64,000 bases of DNA from Batillaria attramentaria (taxonomy: Eukaryota; Mollusca; Gastropoda; Batillariidae). Each line of letters begins with the position of its first letter. Position 1 is the stretch's first letter. Made by a program: the position numbers and the translations under genes. Positions 48,426-58,330 of this stretch are shown in pieces. The notes under the pieces are model-generated. The model did not search any database and was not told the DNA's origin. It saw nothing but the letters and a program-made list of their open reading frames with translations. The stretch is taken from contig JACVVK020000089.1 of assembly GCA_018292915.2 (NCBI GenBank), forward strand, positions 361,501 through 425,500, written 5' to 3'.

Positions 48426-48592
48426 GTTGGTGGGTGGATGTTTGGGGGTTTAACGTCCTTTTCCACCACATACGGGTGATATAAAAGACGGGGCAACGAT
48501 AAAAATGCCAGCACAAATAGCCGGGATACGAACTCACGACCCGAGCATTAGAATTCCAACGCTCTACCATTCGCCCACCCCGGCTCCCCGCT
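48426..48592 (-). repeat. SINE-A copy, 12-bp target duplication
   Basis: Full-length copy apart from a deletion of the ATTTGGCCCC box. CTATGCGGACGG flanks it at 48414-48425 and 48593-48604. Confidence 0.92.
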
Positions 48593-48663
48593 CTATGCGG
48601 ACGGACCTTCGATACCTTATCATCGTATTTCTTTGTCATCATCGTATTTCTTCAAGTCACGTT

Positions 48664-48835
48664 GGAGAGTCGGAATAGTCGAGCGGTAGAGCGTTGGACT
48701 TTCAATGTTTGGGTCGTGAGTTCGAATCCCGGCTGGGGCCAAATATTTGTGCCGGTCCGCTTTCTCTCGTTGTCCCGTCCTTGATATCACCCATAAGTCG
48801 TGGACAAGGACATTAAACCCTCAAACACGCATCTA
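48664..48835 (+). repeat. SINE-A copy, plus
   Basis: Full-length copy in the opposite orientation to its neighbour 70 bp upstream. Together they form an imperfect inverted pair that could fold as RNA. Confidence 0.92.
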
Positions 48836-49078
48836 AAAACCCAAATACCCTCACGTCACGTGGTTAGCCCCCGCGATTACAAGTGTGTACATATTGATCC
48901 ACTGTGCATCATATTATGCACTGATGTTGGTGGGTGCGTGGGCAGATGAATGGAGATGTGTCTGTAATTTACCTCAGCAAAGCATCTAGGACTGGCAATG
49001 TGACACCAGCGACAGATGTAGTCCATAAAATTTAGTGAGACTGATGAGTCGGCATAAGACTGGGAGTGGAGATGTAGT

Positions 49079-49082
<4 letters not shown>

Positions 49083-49168
<86 letters not shown>

Positions 49169-49195
49169 CACACATTTATAACGCAAGCACGCGCG

Positions 49196-49265
<70 letters not shown>

Positions 49266-49292
49266 CACACATTTATAACGCAAGCACGCGCG

Positions 49293-49362
<70 letters not shown>
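49083..49362. repeat. Compound microsatellite with duplicated interruption
   Basis: (CT)n, then three (CA)n arrays. The interruption AGAGTCACACATTTATAACG then CAAGCACGCGCG occurs twice (about 49165 and 49261), showing duplication of a whole (CA)n-plus-interruption unit. Confidence 0.93.
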
Positions 49363-49364
<2 letters not shown>

Positions 49365-51457
49365 CAGTTGTTTTTTCTCATTGCATTTAACAAAACAACA
49401 ACAACAGAAACGAAAAAGAGGCTTGTAAGGTACCCATGGATACGCTTGTCTTTCCTACCTGTGTTTGCGGGATAAGTGTGTGTGTGGGGTGTGGGGTTTG
49501 GAGGAGTTGTTACAAGGGTTGGTATATGGAAGCAAAGATATCTTTGGTATGGAGTTCGGAGAGGGGGGGGGAGGGGGGAGGCAGTAGGGAGATCGGGTCG
49601 GGATTGCTCATGTGTCCAAGCGTTGGACTCTGGGCGGATCGGAAAGCAATGGTTGCGACAGGGTCAACCCTCCCCCCTCCCTCCCCCTCCCGTCTTTGGA
49701 ATCACCGTTGTCGTGGACACAGAACACGCTAAACGTCAACCCCCTCCCCCCCCCCCCACACACACACCAAGTGACCCAACCCTCTGCACACCCACAGACC
49801 CATCTGCTGGCCCTGCGGACAGGTGTTGCTGTCACTGCTGGAGTCCTGTACTGGGGTGCGTTTAAAAAAAAAGGCAAGGCAGCTGTCCCACGCTGCGTCA
49901 GCTGTGACGCCAGATGGCTGGATACTGCGTCGTTGACACGCGCAATACTACCACATTACTGGCGGCTTTACCACGTTGTTTTAAGCCACGTGCTGCCCGT
50001 GTGCGTTACTACGCTCAACATTTGTACATGTATGTGCACATCAGTAGACAGCCTTTGCTGACAGAAAATAGCTGAGTTGTGGAAAATCAGTCGGTGTGTT
50101 GCTGATTGTAATCGAGATGCGAAGCGGGCAAAAGTTCGGGGGATGGGGGTGCGGCCGGAGGGGGGATGGAGTCACTGAAAGGGTCGGGTTATGGGGGTGG
50201 GGTCGGTCGGGGTGCAGGTGATGCATGATACTTCAACTCAACGAGTGAAATTGAAAAAAAGTTTTGGTTTCAACGGAGGTAACGGTGGAGGTGGTGTGAA
50301 TCAAAAGACGTCGGTCCCGCACCCCGATTTCCCATCACCGACCTGCATTGCCACTCCAAGTTCATCTTTCAAGATAAGTCAAGATTTTGATTCAGGACCC
50401 CGCATTGGCGTTGATTATTCCACAGTAGCACCCGTTCAGATGACTTTGTGTTCTCGCCAAATCTCGTATGTGATGTGTTAATAGCATTGCACTCACGAGA
50501 TTTGGTGAATAAACTGACGCTACAGTGAATCTGGGCAGAGCCTGTCTACACTAACGTGCAGATGCCGTGAACGACTCAAAGGCAAAGGAAGATTTTCTTG
50601 AGCTTTTTTATTTTTTTTTAAAAATAAGCAATCCAATGTGTAAACAGGAAACGGACATTAGTTTTGTTTCTCACGTGTCTGAATGACTTTTTACGGGGGA
50701 TGGGGGGGGGGGGGGGTCGCTCAAGCCACTTAATTTTTAACAAGTTCCACAACATGGTCTAGCTGTTTCAGTGTCCCGTCAAATGCTTGGCAGCGGCGAC
50801 AGCCTCAATGCTGCAATTTTTGTGACAACGGCTGTGCCAGTTTTTACACACTGATCTATTTAGAACAGCTCACGAAAAGTTGTATCAAACATGAAACGGA
50901 GATTCAGTGGATCAAAAACATGAATCTACACGCCAAAATACAGGAAACTGTTCTTCATTGGTCCATCCTTCTGGTTTCATACAAAGACCATCTCCTACGC
51001 GGAAACTAAAATCACCGGCACTCCGAAATGCAACAGAGGCCCTCTATATTGCGTCAGATCATATCTCCGTGACGCATGTCGTTTGCCTGAAAACTCCACA
51101 AGCACGCATTCATCAGAAGGATGATACCAGCATACATAGAACATTACACGCTGCACCCCGTTATCTACAGCGTACGAATGCAGTCAGACGCGTAAACCTG
51201 GCCCATAAACCAGAGGAAGTAGAGGCCTTCATAGTTTTAAATAGCACGGACTCACGACACTGGTAGGAACCAGTGTGACAGACACACGGTTGTAGAACTG
51301 TGCAAATTTTTTAACCTTGATTCTAAATTCTGACCGCGTATCGTCGATTATCCTCGCCGAATCTCGTGTAGTCTGTACTATGTGCTTATCAGAGTCGTTG
51401 CACTCACGAAGTTTGGAAACTAACGTTGACAAATACGTGCGTGTGTAGATGACCTAC
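49363..51457. other. Non-coding, no gene recognised
   Basis: A stretch around 49605-49735 has faint SINE-A traces (GCGTTGGACTC, GTCTTTGGAATCACC). A segment of about 75 bp with CACTCACGA-ATTTGG is shared by about 50450-50520 and 51352-51425. No gene is supported. A 119-codon frame at 50907 has no recognisable domain. Confidence 0.5.
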
Positions 51458-51901
51458 CAGGGGCGCCGGAAGATGTTGGGGGGAGGGGGGGGCAGAATCT
51501 CGGAGGGGGAACGTTGCCCGAAGAAAGTGAACAGCGGGGGGGGGGGGGGGGGGGGCGATCGATCACTTGCTGCGAATACGAACCAGGGAGCCACTGAAAA
51601 GAAGGACATTGCCCCGAAAAAAGTGAAACGGGGGGGGGGGGGGGGGCAATCAGAGGAGCGGACAGCCTTCGGTCTGCAAAAACAGAAGTTCTCTGTTGGG
51701 TGGGATGAGGGAGAGAGCAGGAAGAGGGGTAGGGAAAAGATAGGGGAAAGGGGGGGGGGGGCCAAGACCATGGCTTTGCCCCCCCCCTCTTGCCATAGTC
51801 ACCTGATTTTCCAGGGGGGGGCAAAAAGACACTCTTGCCCCCCCCTGCTTGGGTACAGGGGGGGAGCTGCCCCCCTCCCCCCCCCGGTTCCGGCGCCCCT
51901 G
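51458..51901. mobile_element. G-rich inverted-repeat element, CAGGGGCGCCGGA ends
   Basis: It begins CAGGGGCGCCGGAAGATG and ends GGTTCCGGCGCCCCTG, with G-runs on the left mirrored by C-runs on the right. The 5-mer CCTAC flanks both ends (51453-51457, 51902-51906), a possible short target duplication. No coding capacity. Runs of up to 20 G (about 51535-51556) could form quadruplexes and are prone to assembly error. Confidence 0.65.
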
Positions 51902-52019
51902 CCTACCCTGATAAAAATGGTCTTGAGTCCCCCCTCTCCCCCCTCCACCTTCCCCCCCCCCCTCCTCGTCTGATAATCCAAGGTGTGTGATTTGTAGTAT
52001 GACGTGCTTGTTTGGAGGT

Positions 52020-52160
52020 GTGGACTTCTGATGCTCGGGTCGTGAGTTCGTATCCCGGCTGGAGCCAAATATTTGTGCTGGCTTTTTCATCGTTTCCCCG
52101 TCTTTGATATCACCCGTATGTGGTGGAAAAGGACGTTAAACCCCAAAACACCCACCCACC
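52020..52160 (+). repeat. SINE-A copy, 5'-truncated
   Basis: It starts GTGGACTTCTGATGCTCGGG in the head and runs to AACACCCACCCACC. Confidence 0.9.
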
Positions 52161-52666
52161 CTACCCACGACCGAGGAGCGGGATGAGTGGGTGTGGGGGG
52201 TGAGGTGGTTGCAGCATCAACTGACTGAAAATATACACTCTGTATTTTTTTTCCACGTTCACGCTTGCGTAAATCTTAGAAATTTGGAACCCGGTGTACC
52301 TACGCTTGAACGTGGATGTGAGCAACAGATGACTGCTCTTTCACGGTAACCTAGCTGAACGGAGCGTAGAATCATGGGCTGGTTTAAAGCGCAAGGATAC
52401 AGAGCTATGTCTCTTCTTGACCGGCATCAGTTATCGCTTGGATGTAGTGGCATCTCCACAGTCACATACTTAGCAACTTTGGATTTTTTCGAGGAGCCAT
52501 TCAACTTATTGTCGACAAAACCCACGAACAGCCTCAGGTGGCCACACAGGAGCAACACTGAACGTTCAGAGACAAGACAGCTAACTGTAAAAGAACCTCG
52601 GAGGTTGAAAAAAAAAAGCACACACCCACACACCAAAAAAAAAAAAAAAAAACACCTCAAGGAGTC
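52161..52666. other. 5' flank of C1q gene 1
   Basis: No clear TATA box. The bases before the start codon are A-rich (about 52608-52652). The promoter and 5' UTR cannot be delimited. Confidence 0.45.
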
Positions 52667-54448
52667 ATGCCATTCATCCTATATTTGATCGTCGCGATGA
52701 TCGCATCAGGTGATGCTGGTAGGGTCAGGAGACAAGACCCTGCCATCGCAAGTCTGCAAAACCTTGTCCAGCAGCAGGCGTCCACGATTCAGACGCTGGA
52801 AGCAAAGATGGCGGCTTTGGAGGCGGACATGAAGAGTATTCAGTCCAGTACCGCGCTTCTCAACATCGACCTTAGTTCTCTGACCAAAAATGTTGGGTCC
52901 ATGAGGAGCCAGCTTTTCAAGCAAGGTAAGGAAGCTAGTCGAATCTCTCGAAACATTGCGAAGTAAGGAAATTAGTAGAATCACACAGAAATCTGTCTTT
53001 TTTTTTTTCAGAGCGAGTACCGAAGTCAGTTTTCATTTTGATTAATTTAACTTGTATTTAAGGATGCATTGCATTGGATTGGAGATTCCCCCCCCCCTCC
53101 CTCCCTCTCCGACGATTTACGCTGGCTAAATCTTGCATGATTTGCGTTTTCCAGTGCGAAATATTCTGTACTTTGTGGCATTTCGGCATTTTCCAGTGTG
53201 ATGTCTGTCAGTTCACATTTCCATACAGTCTAGCATGGTTGTCTTTTCGTCGTACCTTTTTTCAGAAGTGCTGTAAAACCCCTTTCAGAAAATTCGGATT
53301 GCTTTCTCTTGGGAAAGCGTGTCGCCGCGGTACAGTGCCGCCTACCTACCCGGCCGTTTTCGAATTTTACTGGGGGAGGAAAACCGGAGGGACCGGCTCA
53401 GTTCCCGCATGTGAAATGCTGTCATTGTGCAGGTGTCATAATGCTACGATGTCGGACGTTACCGAAAGAGCTCAGAACACCAGCCCCCGTAGTGTAGTGG
53501 TTAGCACTTCGGACCAAGGACCGGGAGACCCGGGTTCGAATCCCAGCCGAGGCAAGCGGATTTTTCTTGCCTAGGTCGGCTTCTACCCGGAGCGGGTGCG
53601 CTATGGGCCCAGTGGGGAGGCTGTTGCCACACAGTCGAGATTCACCCACTTCACGGGTGCGACTTTGGGGGTGCTTCCCTTGGTATGACACGTCTTATGA
53701 TGTGGATGATTACACGGCCGGCACCGCTGGTGCCGTAGTTCCCGGGCCTGGTTAATGCCAGGATATTTATGACAGGAAGCGTGGAATGCGGCCCTGTCCC
53801 GCAGTCCCAAACCACACGGACCTCCATCTTACCATCATCCTCATCTCCATCATCATGCAGAATAAAAATTGCCCCAGCTTCCGAGCCCTCCGTGGATTCC
53901 ACCCATTACCTGGGAGGAACACCACTGGAGCTGGCAAATAGTTGGGGCAGCCAAAAAAAAAAAAAAAAAATTGATGGAAGAAAGGCCTTGAACTCACACA
54001 GTTTACAATCCGTTTACGTCTTCTTCTTTTTCCAGTCGCCTTCAGCGCTCACTACAGTCACTACACCGTGGATGCAGGGAGCGACGCCCCGCTAAAGTTT
54101 GACGACGTCGTGACCAACCTGGCCGGCGGCTACGACCCGGCCACCGGCATCTTCACAGCTCCGACCCCCGGGGTCTACCTCTTCTACCTGCACATCATCA
54201 ATGACAACGTCCACCCGAGGAATGAAGTCGGCATCTACAGAAACGGGTCCCTGATAGCCGAGGCGCACGTGGAGGGGCCGGAAGTGGAGTACGATCGAGA
54301 TTCAGCCGCTGTTATCGTGCATCTTGCTGCTGGAGACACCGTGTACGCCAAGCACAACGGGGGCTTCGCTACCTTTCTGGACGGGGAGTGGCGGTGTTAT
54401 TTCACTGGTGTTCTTGTGACGGCCGATGAGGTCAAAACCTTTAAATGA
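52667..54448 (+). CDS. Secreted coiled-coil C1q-domain protein, gene 1 (two exons)
   Basis: A likely soluble, trimer-forming C1q-domain protein of the mollusc type, probably binding ligands outside the cell. Exon 1 is 52667-52925 with donor CAAG/GTAAGG. Exon 2 is 54036-54448 with acceptor TTTTTCCAG/TCGCC. The intron is phase 1 and 1,110 bp long. The join gives 223 residues in one frame. Residues 1-17 form a hydrophobic signal peptide (MPFILYLIVAM), then RVRR at 19-22, a furin-like site. About 25-85 is a heptad-like coiled coil with LVQQQASTIQTLEAKM and no collagen repeats. From VAFSAHYS at 87 to FTGVLV at 209-214 lies one complete C1q domain, with GGYDPATGIFTAP (117-129), GVYLF (132-136) and SAAVIVHLAAGDTVYA. 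It is paralogous to gene 2 about 1.3 kb downstream. The splice sites are predicted from sequence only. Confidence 0.93.
53483..53970 (+). repeat. SINE-C, complete, within the C1q gene 1 intron
   Basis: The tRNA-like head has TAGTGTAGTGGTTAGCAC (A-box) and GGGTTCGAATCCC (B-box) at 53485-53556. A body of about 390 bp follows, with a poly-A tail at about 53953-53970. A partial inverse copy is at 10205. It sits just before the acceptor of the intron, sense to the gene. Confidence 0.85.
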
Positions 54449-54591
54449 TTTGAAGAAGTGACCTGTTCATTCCCTCAACTCTTAGAGGCCGAGCCCGACC
54501 ATCCCCTGGGCCCGTATGTAAAAGTCGAGGTTGATTTAACCCACCGCTACGGACCTAACCCAGATTTGGACAAAAGAAACCCAAAAGCAAA

Positions 54592-54597
54592 ATTAAA
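54592..54597 (+). terminator. Possible polyadenylation signal of C1q gene 1
   Basis: ATTAAA lies 144 bp after the stop codon in an A-rich stretch. It is the common variant of AATAAA and is suggested only by position. Confidence 0.35.
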
Positions 54598-54641
54598 TAT
54601 AAAAAAAAGAAGGAGTCGAAGAAAGGAAGAAAAAGTCCCTC

Positions 54642-54794
54642 TATAACGGCATAGGCACCTTGCTGGAATGGACCCGCTTCCTGATTTAAAACAAAAAAAC
54701 AACAGAAAATTTAACTCTAGAGCTAGTTTAGTTCGAGGTTAGACTCTTACCCTGGGCTAAAAGCCCTAACCTCGACTATGACATACGGGCCCTG
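54642..54794 (-). mobile_element. CAGGG-type element, copy 2 (truncated, inverse)
   Basis: Read on the minus strand it begins CAGGGCCCGTATGTCATAGT, shares GAGTCTAACCTCGAACTAAA with the copy at 25236, and stops at CCATTCCAGCAAGGTGCCTA. The far terminus is missing. Confidence 0.65.
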
Positions 54795-55011
54795 TTCACT
54801 ATATGATAACCAGTAGCAGCCACTTCAAGCCACTATTACGCTAGGCCCGAGACCGCTGCAGATTGCATAGTAGTGGCTTCTAGTGGTCTGAAACCTGCAC
54901 ATAAAATAGCGATTTCTGCATAGGCTGTTAAGAGTTAACGAAACACTTGTTTACGGTAGACGAAGAAGAAGAAAAAGAAGAAGAATCGCCGAGGAGATTT
55001 AGGCGATTATA

Positions 55012-55278
55012 CAGACTTCAACGTAAGTCAAGGACCACCTTGACAGACAGGTCTAATTTTTAAGAATTCACAAAAAAAAAAAATAGAGATCAAAGAATCT
55101 TTCAATTTTTTTATTTTTTATTTATTTATGTATTTATTTTTTGCTGTGAAAGTGTTAAAGGGTTAACAATGCATCCTGCAAAGCTTGCTGAAGCTGAAAA
55201 ACCACCATGTGCTGCACGGGCATCTTCCAGGAATTTTAGCCAAATTTGCAAGTGGTCCTTGACTTATGTTGAAGTCTG
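55012..55278 (-). mobile_element. TA-flanked MITE, copy 2
   Basis: Inverse copy of 41004-41236 with the same CAGACTTCAAC ends and TA borders (55010-55011, 55279-55280). It is longer by an A/T-rich (TTTA)n insertion in the loop. The shared interior is nearly identical, so both copies moved recently. It lies between the two C1q genes. Confidence 0.9.
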
Positions 55279-55426
55279 TATATTAGTCAGAGAACCTCTG
55301 TGAATATTTCCTCCAAAGAAAGCTTATGTTTATTGACGGTCATTAAAAATTATGTGAATTGTGTTTTCTCGTGTTTTTGACTAATAATTTTACAGGGTGT
55401 TTGTTGGAGGTCATTTTGTTGTGGAC

Positions 55427-55429
<3 letters not shown>

Positions 55430-55486
<57 letters not shown>
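55430..55486. repeat. (GT)n microsatellite
   Basis: Perfect GT array ending in CGTGCGTGCGCTCGCTCGCG, upstream of C1q gene 2. Confidence 0.96.
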
Positions 55487-55490
<4 letters not shown>

Positions 55491-55756
55491 CGTGCGCTCG
55501 CTCGCGCGCAAAGCTAAATCGGTACAGCACAGAACACGTGTACTTCGGCCCTCAAGCCCTTCTTCTTACCCTCCCTAAATAAAACCACATATCTTTCTGA
55601 CCTTCAGATAAGGAGTTAGCAACGCAGAATCGCGGTAACTTAAAAAAATCCAAGTCATGAGTTTATATACCGCCAAACAGCGTGAGACTGGAACGAACCC
55701 TTGTCCTGACGATTCAGAAACCGCTTTCAGATTCACTTTTACGCATTTCGCTGAAA

Positions 55757-57075
55757 ATGCACGTTCTCAGATTCGTTCAGTTTTTATGCACGGCCGCCAT
55801 TTTCCCCATGCATGCTGCAAAAGTGAAGAGATCCATTGATCAGAATCATCCGGACGCCTACGTCAAAAGCGTCGAAGATCTGAAGGTCCTTGTCCAGCAA
55901 CAGGCGATGACCATAGGCAGTCTGCAGTCAGACTTGGTCACTGTGAAGACGGAGCTGACCTCTTTGCAGACCAGGCTGGCACAGCAAGAGTCGAGTTGTG
56001 AGAGAAGAGTGACCACGCTGAGTTCGGAAGTGTCTGATCTCTCAAGCCGTGTCAACTCTGGCACTAGTCGACATCCAAAACAAGGTGAGTAACTTGATTG
56101 TTGTTGTTGTTGATTCTTGTTCTTTTTCTGCTTCTTATCATTATTTTCATTAGCAGCTATGTACATTCATGTGGCAATGGCCTACAGCTGGGGCGCGGGA
56201 GACAGTATGGTGTTCATATGGGACAATTTCAAAGGCATTACCTCCTAATTCCCCTCCCCGCCCCCTCTTCCACTAACCTTAAAACACACAGTTCTCCGAG
56301 CTTTAAAATTTCGGAAGTACCTGATCTATCAAGCCGTGTCAACTCTGGGACTAGTCGACATCCCAAACTAGGTGAGTAACTGACGCGAGTGTAATGCCAA
56401 CGTGACTGTTGTAGTTGTTGTTGATTCTAGTTATTCTTCTGCTTCTCATCATTGTTCTCATTAGCAGCTATGCACATTCATGTGGCAATGGCATACACCT
56501 GGGGCGCGGGGGACAGTATGGGATTCACAAGGGACAATCTAAAAGGCATTACCTCCTGATCGCCCCCACCCCACCCCACGCCACCCCAATCCCCCCACCA
56601 CTAACCTTACAACACACAGTTCTCCGAGCTTCAGAATCTCTTGTTAGTAGTGAGGTCTCTTCTGGTTTCAGTTGCCTTCAGCGCTCACTACAGTCACTAC
56701 GGCGTGCAAGTCAACGGCGATGCCGTGCTGAAGTTCAACGCGGTCCCTACAAACATCGGAGGCGGTTACAACTCCGGCACGGGCAAGTTCACCGCGCCAG
56801 TCTCAGGCGTCTACCTCTTCCTCCTGCACATCATCAACGGCGATGGTGACCAGAAGATCGAGGTGGACCTCGTGAAGTCCGGAACACCTATCGGCAAGGC
56901 CATCGCTGAGGGCAGTGAGCAGAGGTACGACAAAGCTTCTGCGGCTGCTACGGTGCACCTCTACGCTGGCGATACGGTGTACGCCGCGCACTCTCACCTG
57001 TTCCTGGGGGCTGTCTTGGATGGAGGATGGCTGTGTTCTTTCACTGGCGTTCTCGTGACACCAGACGTTGCTTAG
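55757..57075 (+). CDS. Secreted coiled-coil C1q-domain protein, gene 2 (two exons)
   Basis: A paralogue of gene 1 with the same plan and probable role as a secreted multimeric recognition protein. Exon 1 is 55757-56084 (donor CAAG/GTGAGT) and exon 2 is 56672-57075 (acceptor GGTTTCAG/TTGCC), joined in phase 1, giving 243 residues. I chose ATG 55757 rather than the in-frame 55682 because it starts a typical signal peptide (MHVLRFVQFLCTAAIF). KVKR at about 22-25 is a furin-like site matching RVRR of gene 1. Coiled coil at about 38-95, with LVQQQAMTIGSLQSDL closely matching gene 1. The C1q domain starts at V110 (VAFSAHYS) and is complete, with GGGYNSGTGKFTAP, GVYLFLLHI, ASAAATVHLYAGDTVYA and a final SFTGVLVTPDVA before the stop. 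The intron contains a duplicated exon end, and the 3' flank repeats the last 13 codons many times. Confidence 0.93.
56035..56640 (+). repeat. 287-bp tandem duplication of exon-1 end plus intron
   Basis: The donor context at 56085 is repeated at 56372, a period of 287 bp. The last 50 bases or so of exon 1 (GTGTCTGATCTCTCAAGCCG, then TGTCAACTCTGG-ACTAGTCG) and about 230 bases of intron are copied. The copy has an acceptor-like ACACACAG at 56284-56291 after a pyrimidine stretch, and a donor GTGAGT at 56372. It could therefore define an 80-nt exon (56292-56371). Joined in phase 1, that exon would end in an in-frame TAG. Confidence 0.85.
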
Positions 57076-57198
57076 TCTTTCATTGGGATCCTAGTACGTC
57101 AGACGGTGTTCAGTCTTTTATTGCTGTCTTTGTAACACCTGCTTAGTCTGCCACTGGCGTCCTTGTAACACCAGACGTTCCTTGGTCTCTTTTTTTAA

Positions 57199-57618
57199 GC
57201 CCCTTTTCCTTGACCGACGTACGTCGACAGACATCGGCCGATTGTCGGGCAACTAAAATCTGCCATGGAAACGCGCGCTCGCCGACTCCATTTTCGTACT
57301 TCCCACAAGTATGGCCGATCGTGAGTCAAATCGATTATCTCGATGACTTTAGCCGCCGAAAGTTGAGGCTGAACACTGCTAGCCGCCATCTTCAATTTTT
57401 CCGGTTTCCGGATCAAGGCCGCATGCCTATGCTAGCGGCCAATCAGATCGCTTGGATTTCCGCCGACAAGGTCACGGACTCGCCCAGAGTAGAGCGCCGC
57501 TCTACTCTCACCGACGCGTCGGCCGATGTCTGCCAACTCCTTTTCCATGGACGATTTTCAGCTGGGACGTGAAGTTGGCCGATTGTCGGGCGACGTTCGT
57601 CGGTCATGGAAAAGGGGC
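57199..57618. mobile_element. MITE-like insertion, TTAA-flanked
   Basis: The ends are inverted: GCCCCTTTTCCTTGACCGAC on the left and GTCGGTCATGGAAAAGGGGC on the right, with inner inverted words CCGATTGTCGGGC on both sides in the same orientation. TTAA lies at both borders (57195-57198, 57619-57622). This could be a piggyBac-type TTAA duplication, or a TA duplication with one more terminal base. No coding capacity seen. Confidence 0.7.
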
Positions 57619-57633
57619 TTAATTAGCGCTCAT

Positions 57634-57886
57634 TTGGTATATTTCGCCCGTTAGGAGGTGCAAATGTATACCAGCCATGCGCAGGAGGGGCGAATAAACT
57701 TCAGTCGTCCACTAACTTGTGACGGGGGCGACTGTATCCCCCCAAGAGCGGGAGTGGGTGCAAATGTACTCCGGGGTCTGGCGAGGTGAAGTCACATGGC
57801 CGCTGACTTCGTTCTACGATCTTATGCTAACATTGACGGAATTGACTGGTATACATTTGCACCCCTTAACGGGCGAACTATACCAA
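57634..57886. mobile_element. MITE-like insertion with 41-bp inverted repeats
   Basis: TTGGTATATTTCGCCCGTTA then GGAGGTGCAAATGTATACCAG (57634-57674) is mirrored by CTGGTATACATTTGCACCCC then TTAACGGGCGAACTATACCAA (57846-57886). No clear target duplication is visible. It lies about 15 bp from the previous insertion. Confidence 0.75.
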
Positions 57887-58330
57887 CTGAGCCTTGCTAG
57901 CGTTCCTATAACACCAGATGTTGCCTTGTCTTTCACTGGCGTCCGTGTAACACCAGACATGCATTAGTCTTTCACTGGCGTCTGTGTAACACCAGACACG
58001 CCTTAGTCTTTCACTGGCGTCTGTGTAACACCAGACATGCCTTAGTCTTTCACTGGCGTCTGTGTAACACCAGGCATGCCTTAGTCTTTCACTGGCGTCT
58101 GTGTAACACCAGACACGCCTTAGTCTTTCACTGGCGTCCGTGTAACACCAGGCATGCCTTAGTCTTTCACTGGCGTCTGTGTAACACCAGACATGCCTTA
58201 GTCTTTCACTGGCGTCTGTGTAACACCAGGCATGCCTTAGGCTTTAACTGGCGTCTTTGTAACATCAGACGCCACTCAGTTACAACACCAACAGTCTTAC
58301 TGGTGTCTTTGTAACGCCAGATACTATGGC

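Larger units (their letters stand above)
57076..58330 (+). repeat. 39-bp tandem repeat derived from the C1q gene 2 C-terminus
   Basis: The consensus unit TCTTTCACTGGCGTCTGTGT plus AACACCAGACATGCCTTAG is 39 bp, i.e. 13 codons. It corresponds to the last codons of gene 2, encoding SFTGVLVTPDVA and the stop. Eight near-perfect units occupy 57929-58240 and a ninth, diverged one 58241-58279. Older diverged units lie directly after the stop (57076-57190) and at 57891-57928 and 58280-58330. Each unit keeps a stop in the original frame. Two inverted-repeat insertions (57199-57618, 57634-57886) split the array. Confidence 0.93.

Noticed and set aside
51449..52090. Glycine- and proline-rich ORFs of 105-174 aa
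   Set aside because: They are translations of poly-G/poly-C runs in the inverted-repeat element and an adjacent SINE.
53011..53030. Alternative acceptor TTTTTTTTTTCAG in the C1q gene 1 intron
   Set aside because: No downstream donor or open frame with C1q-like content follows it. The acceptor at 54035 gives a complete C1q domain in frame.
55682..55756. Upstream in-frame start of C1q gene 2
   Set aside because: It would put 25 polar residues before a good signal peptide that begins at 55757.
57929..58279. CRISPR array
   Set aside because: The repeats are 39 bp head to tail with no spacers, derive from a coding sequence, and the DNA is eukaryotic.
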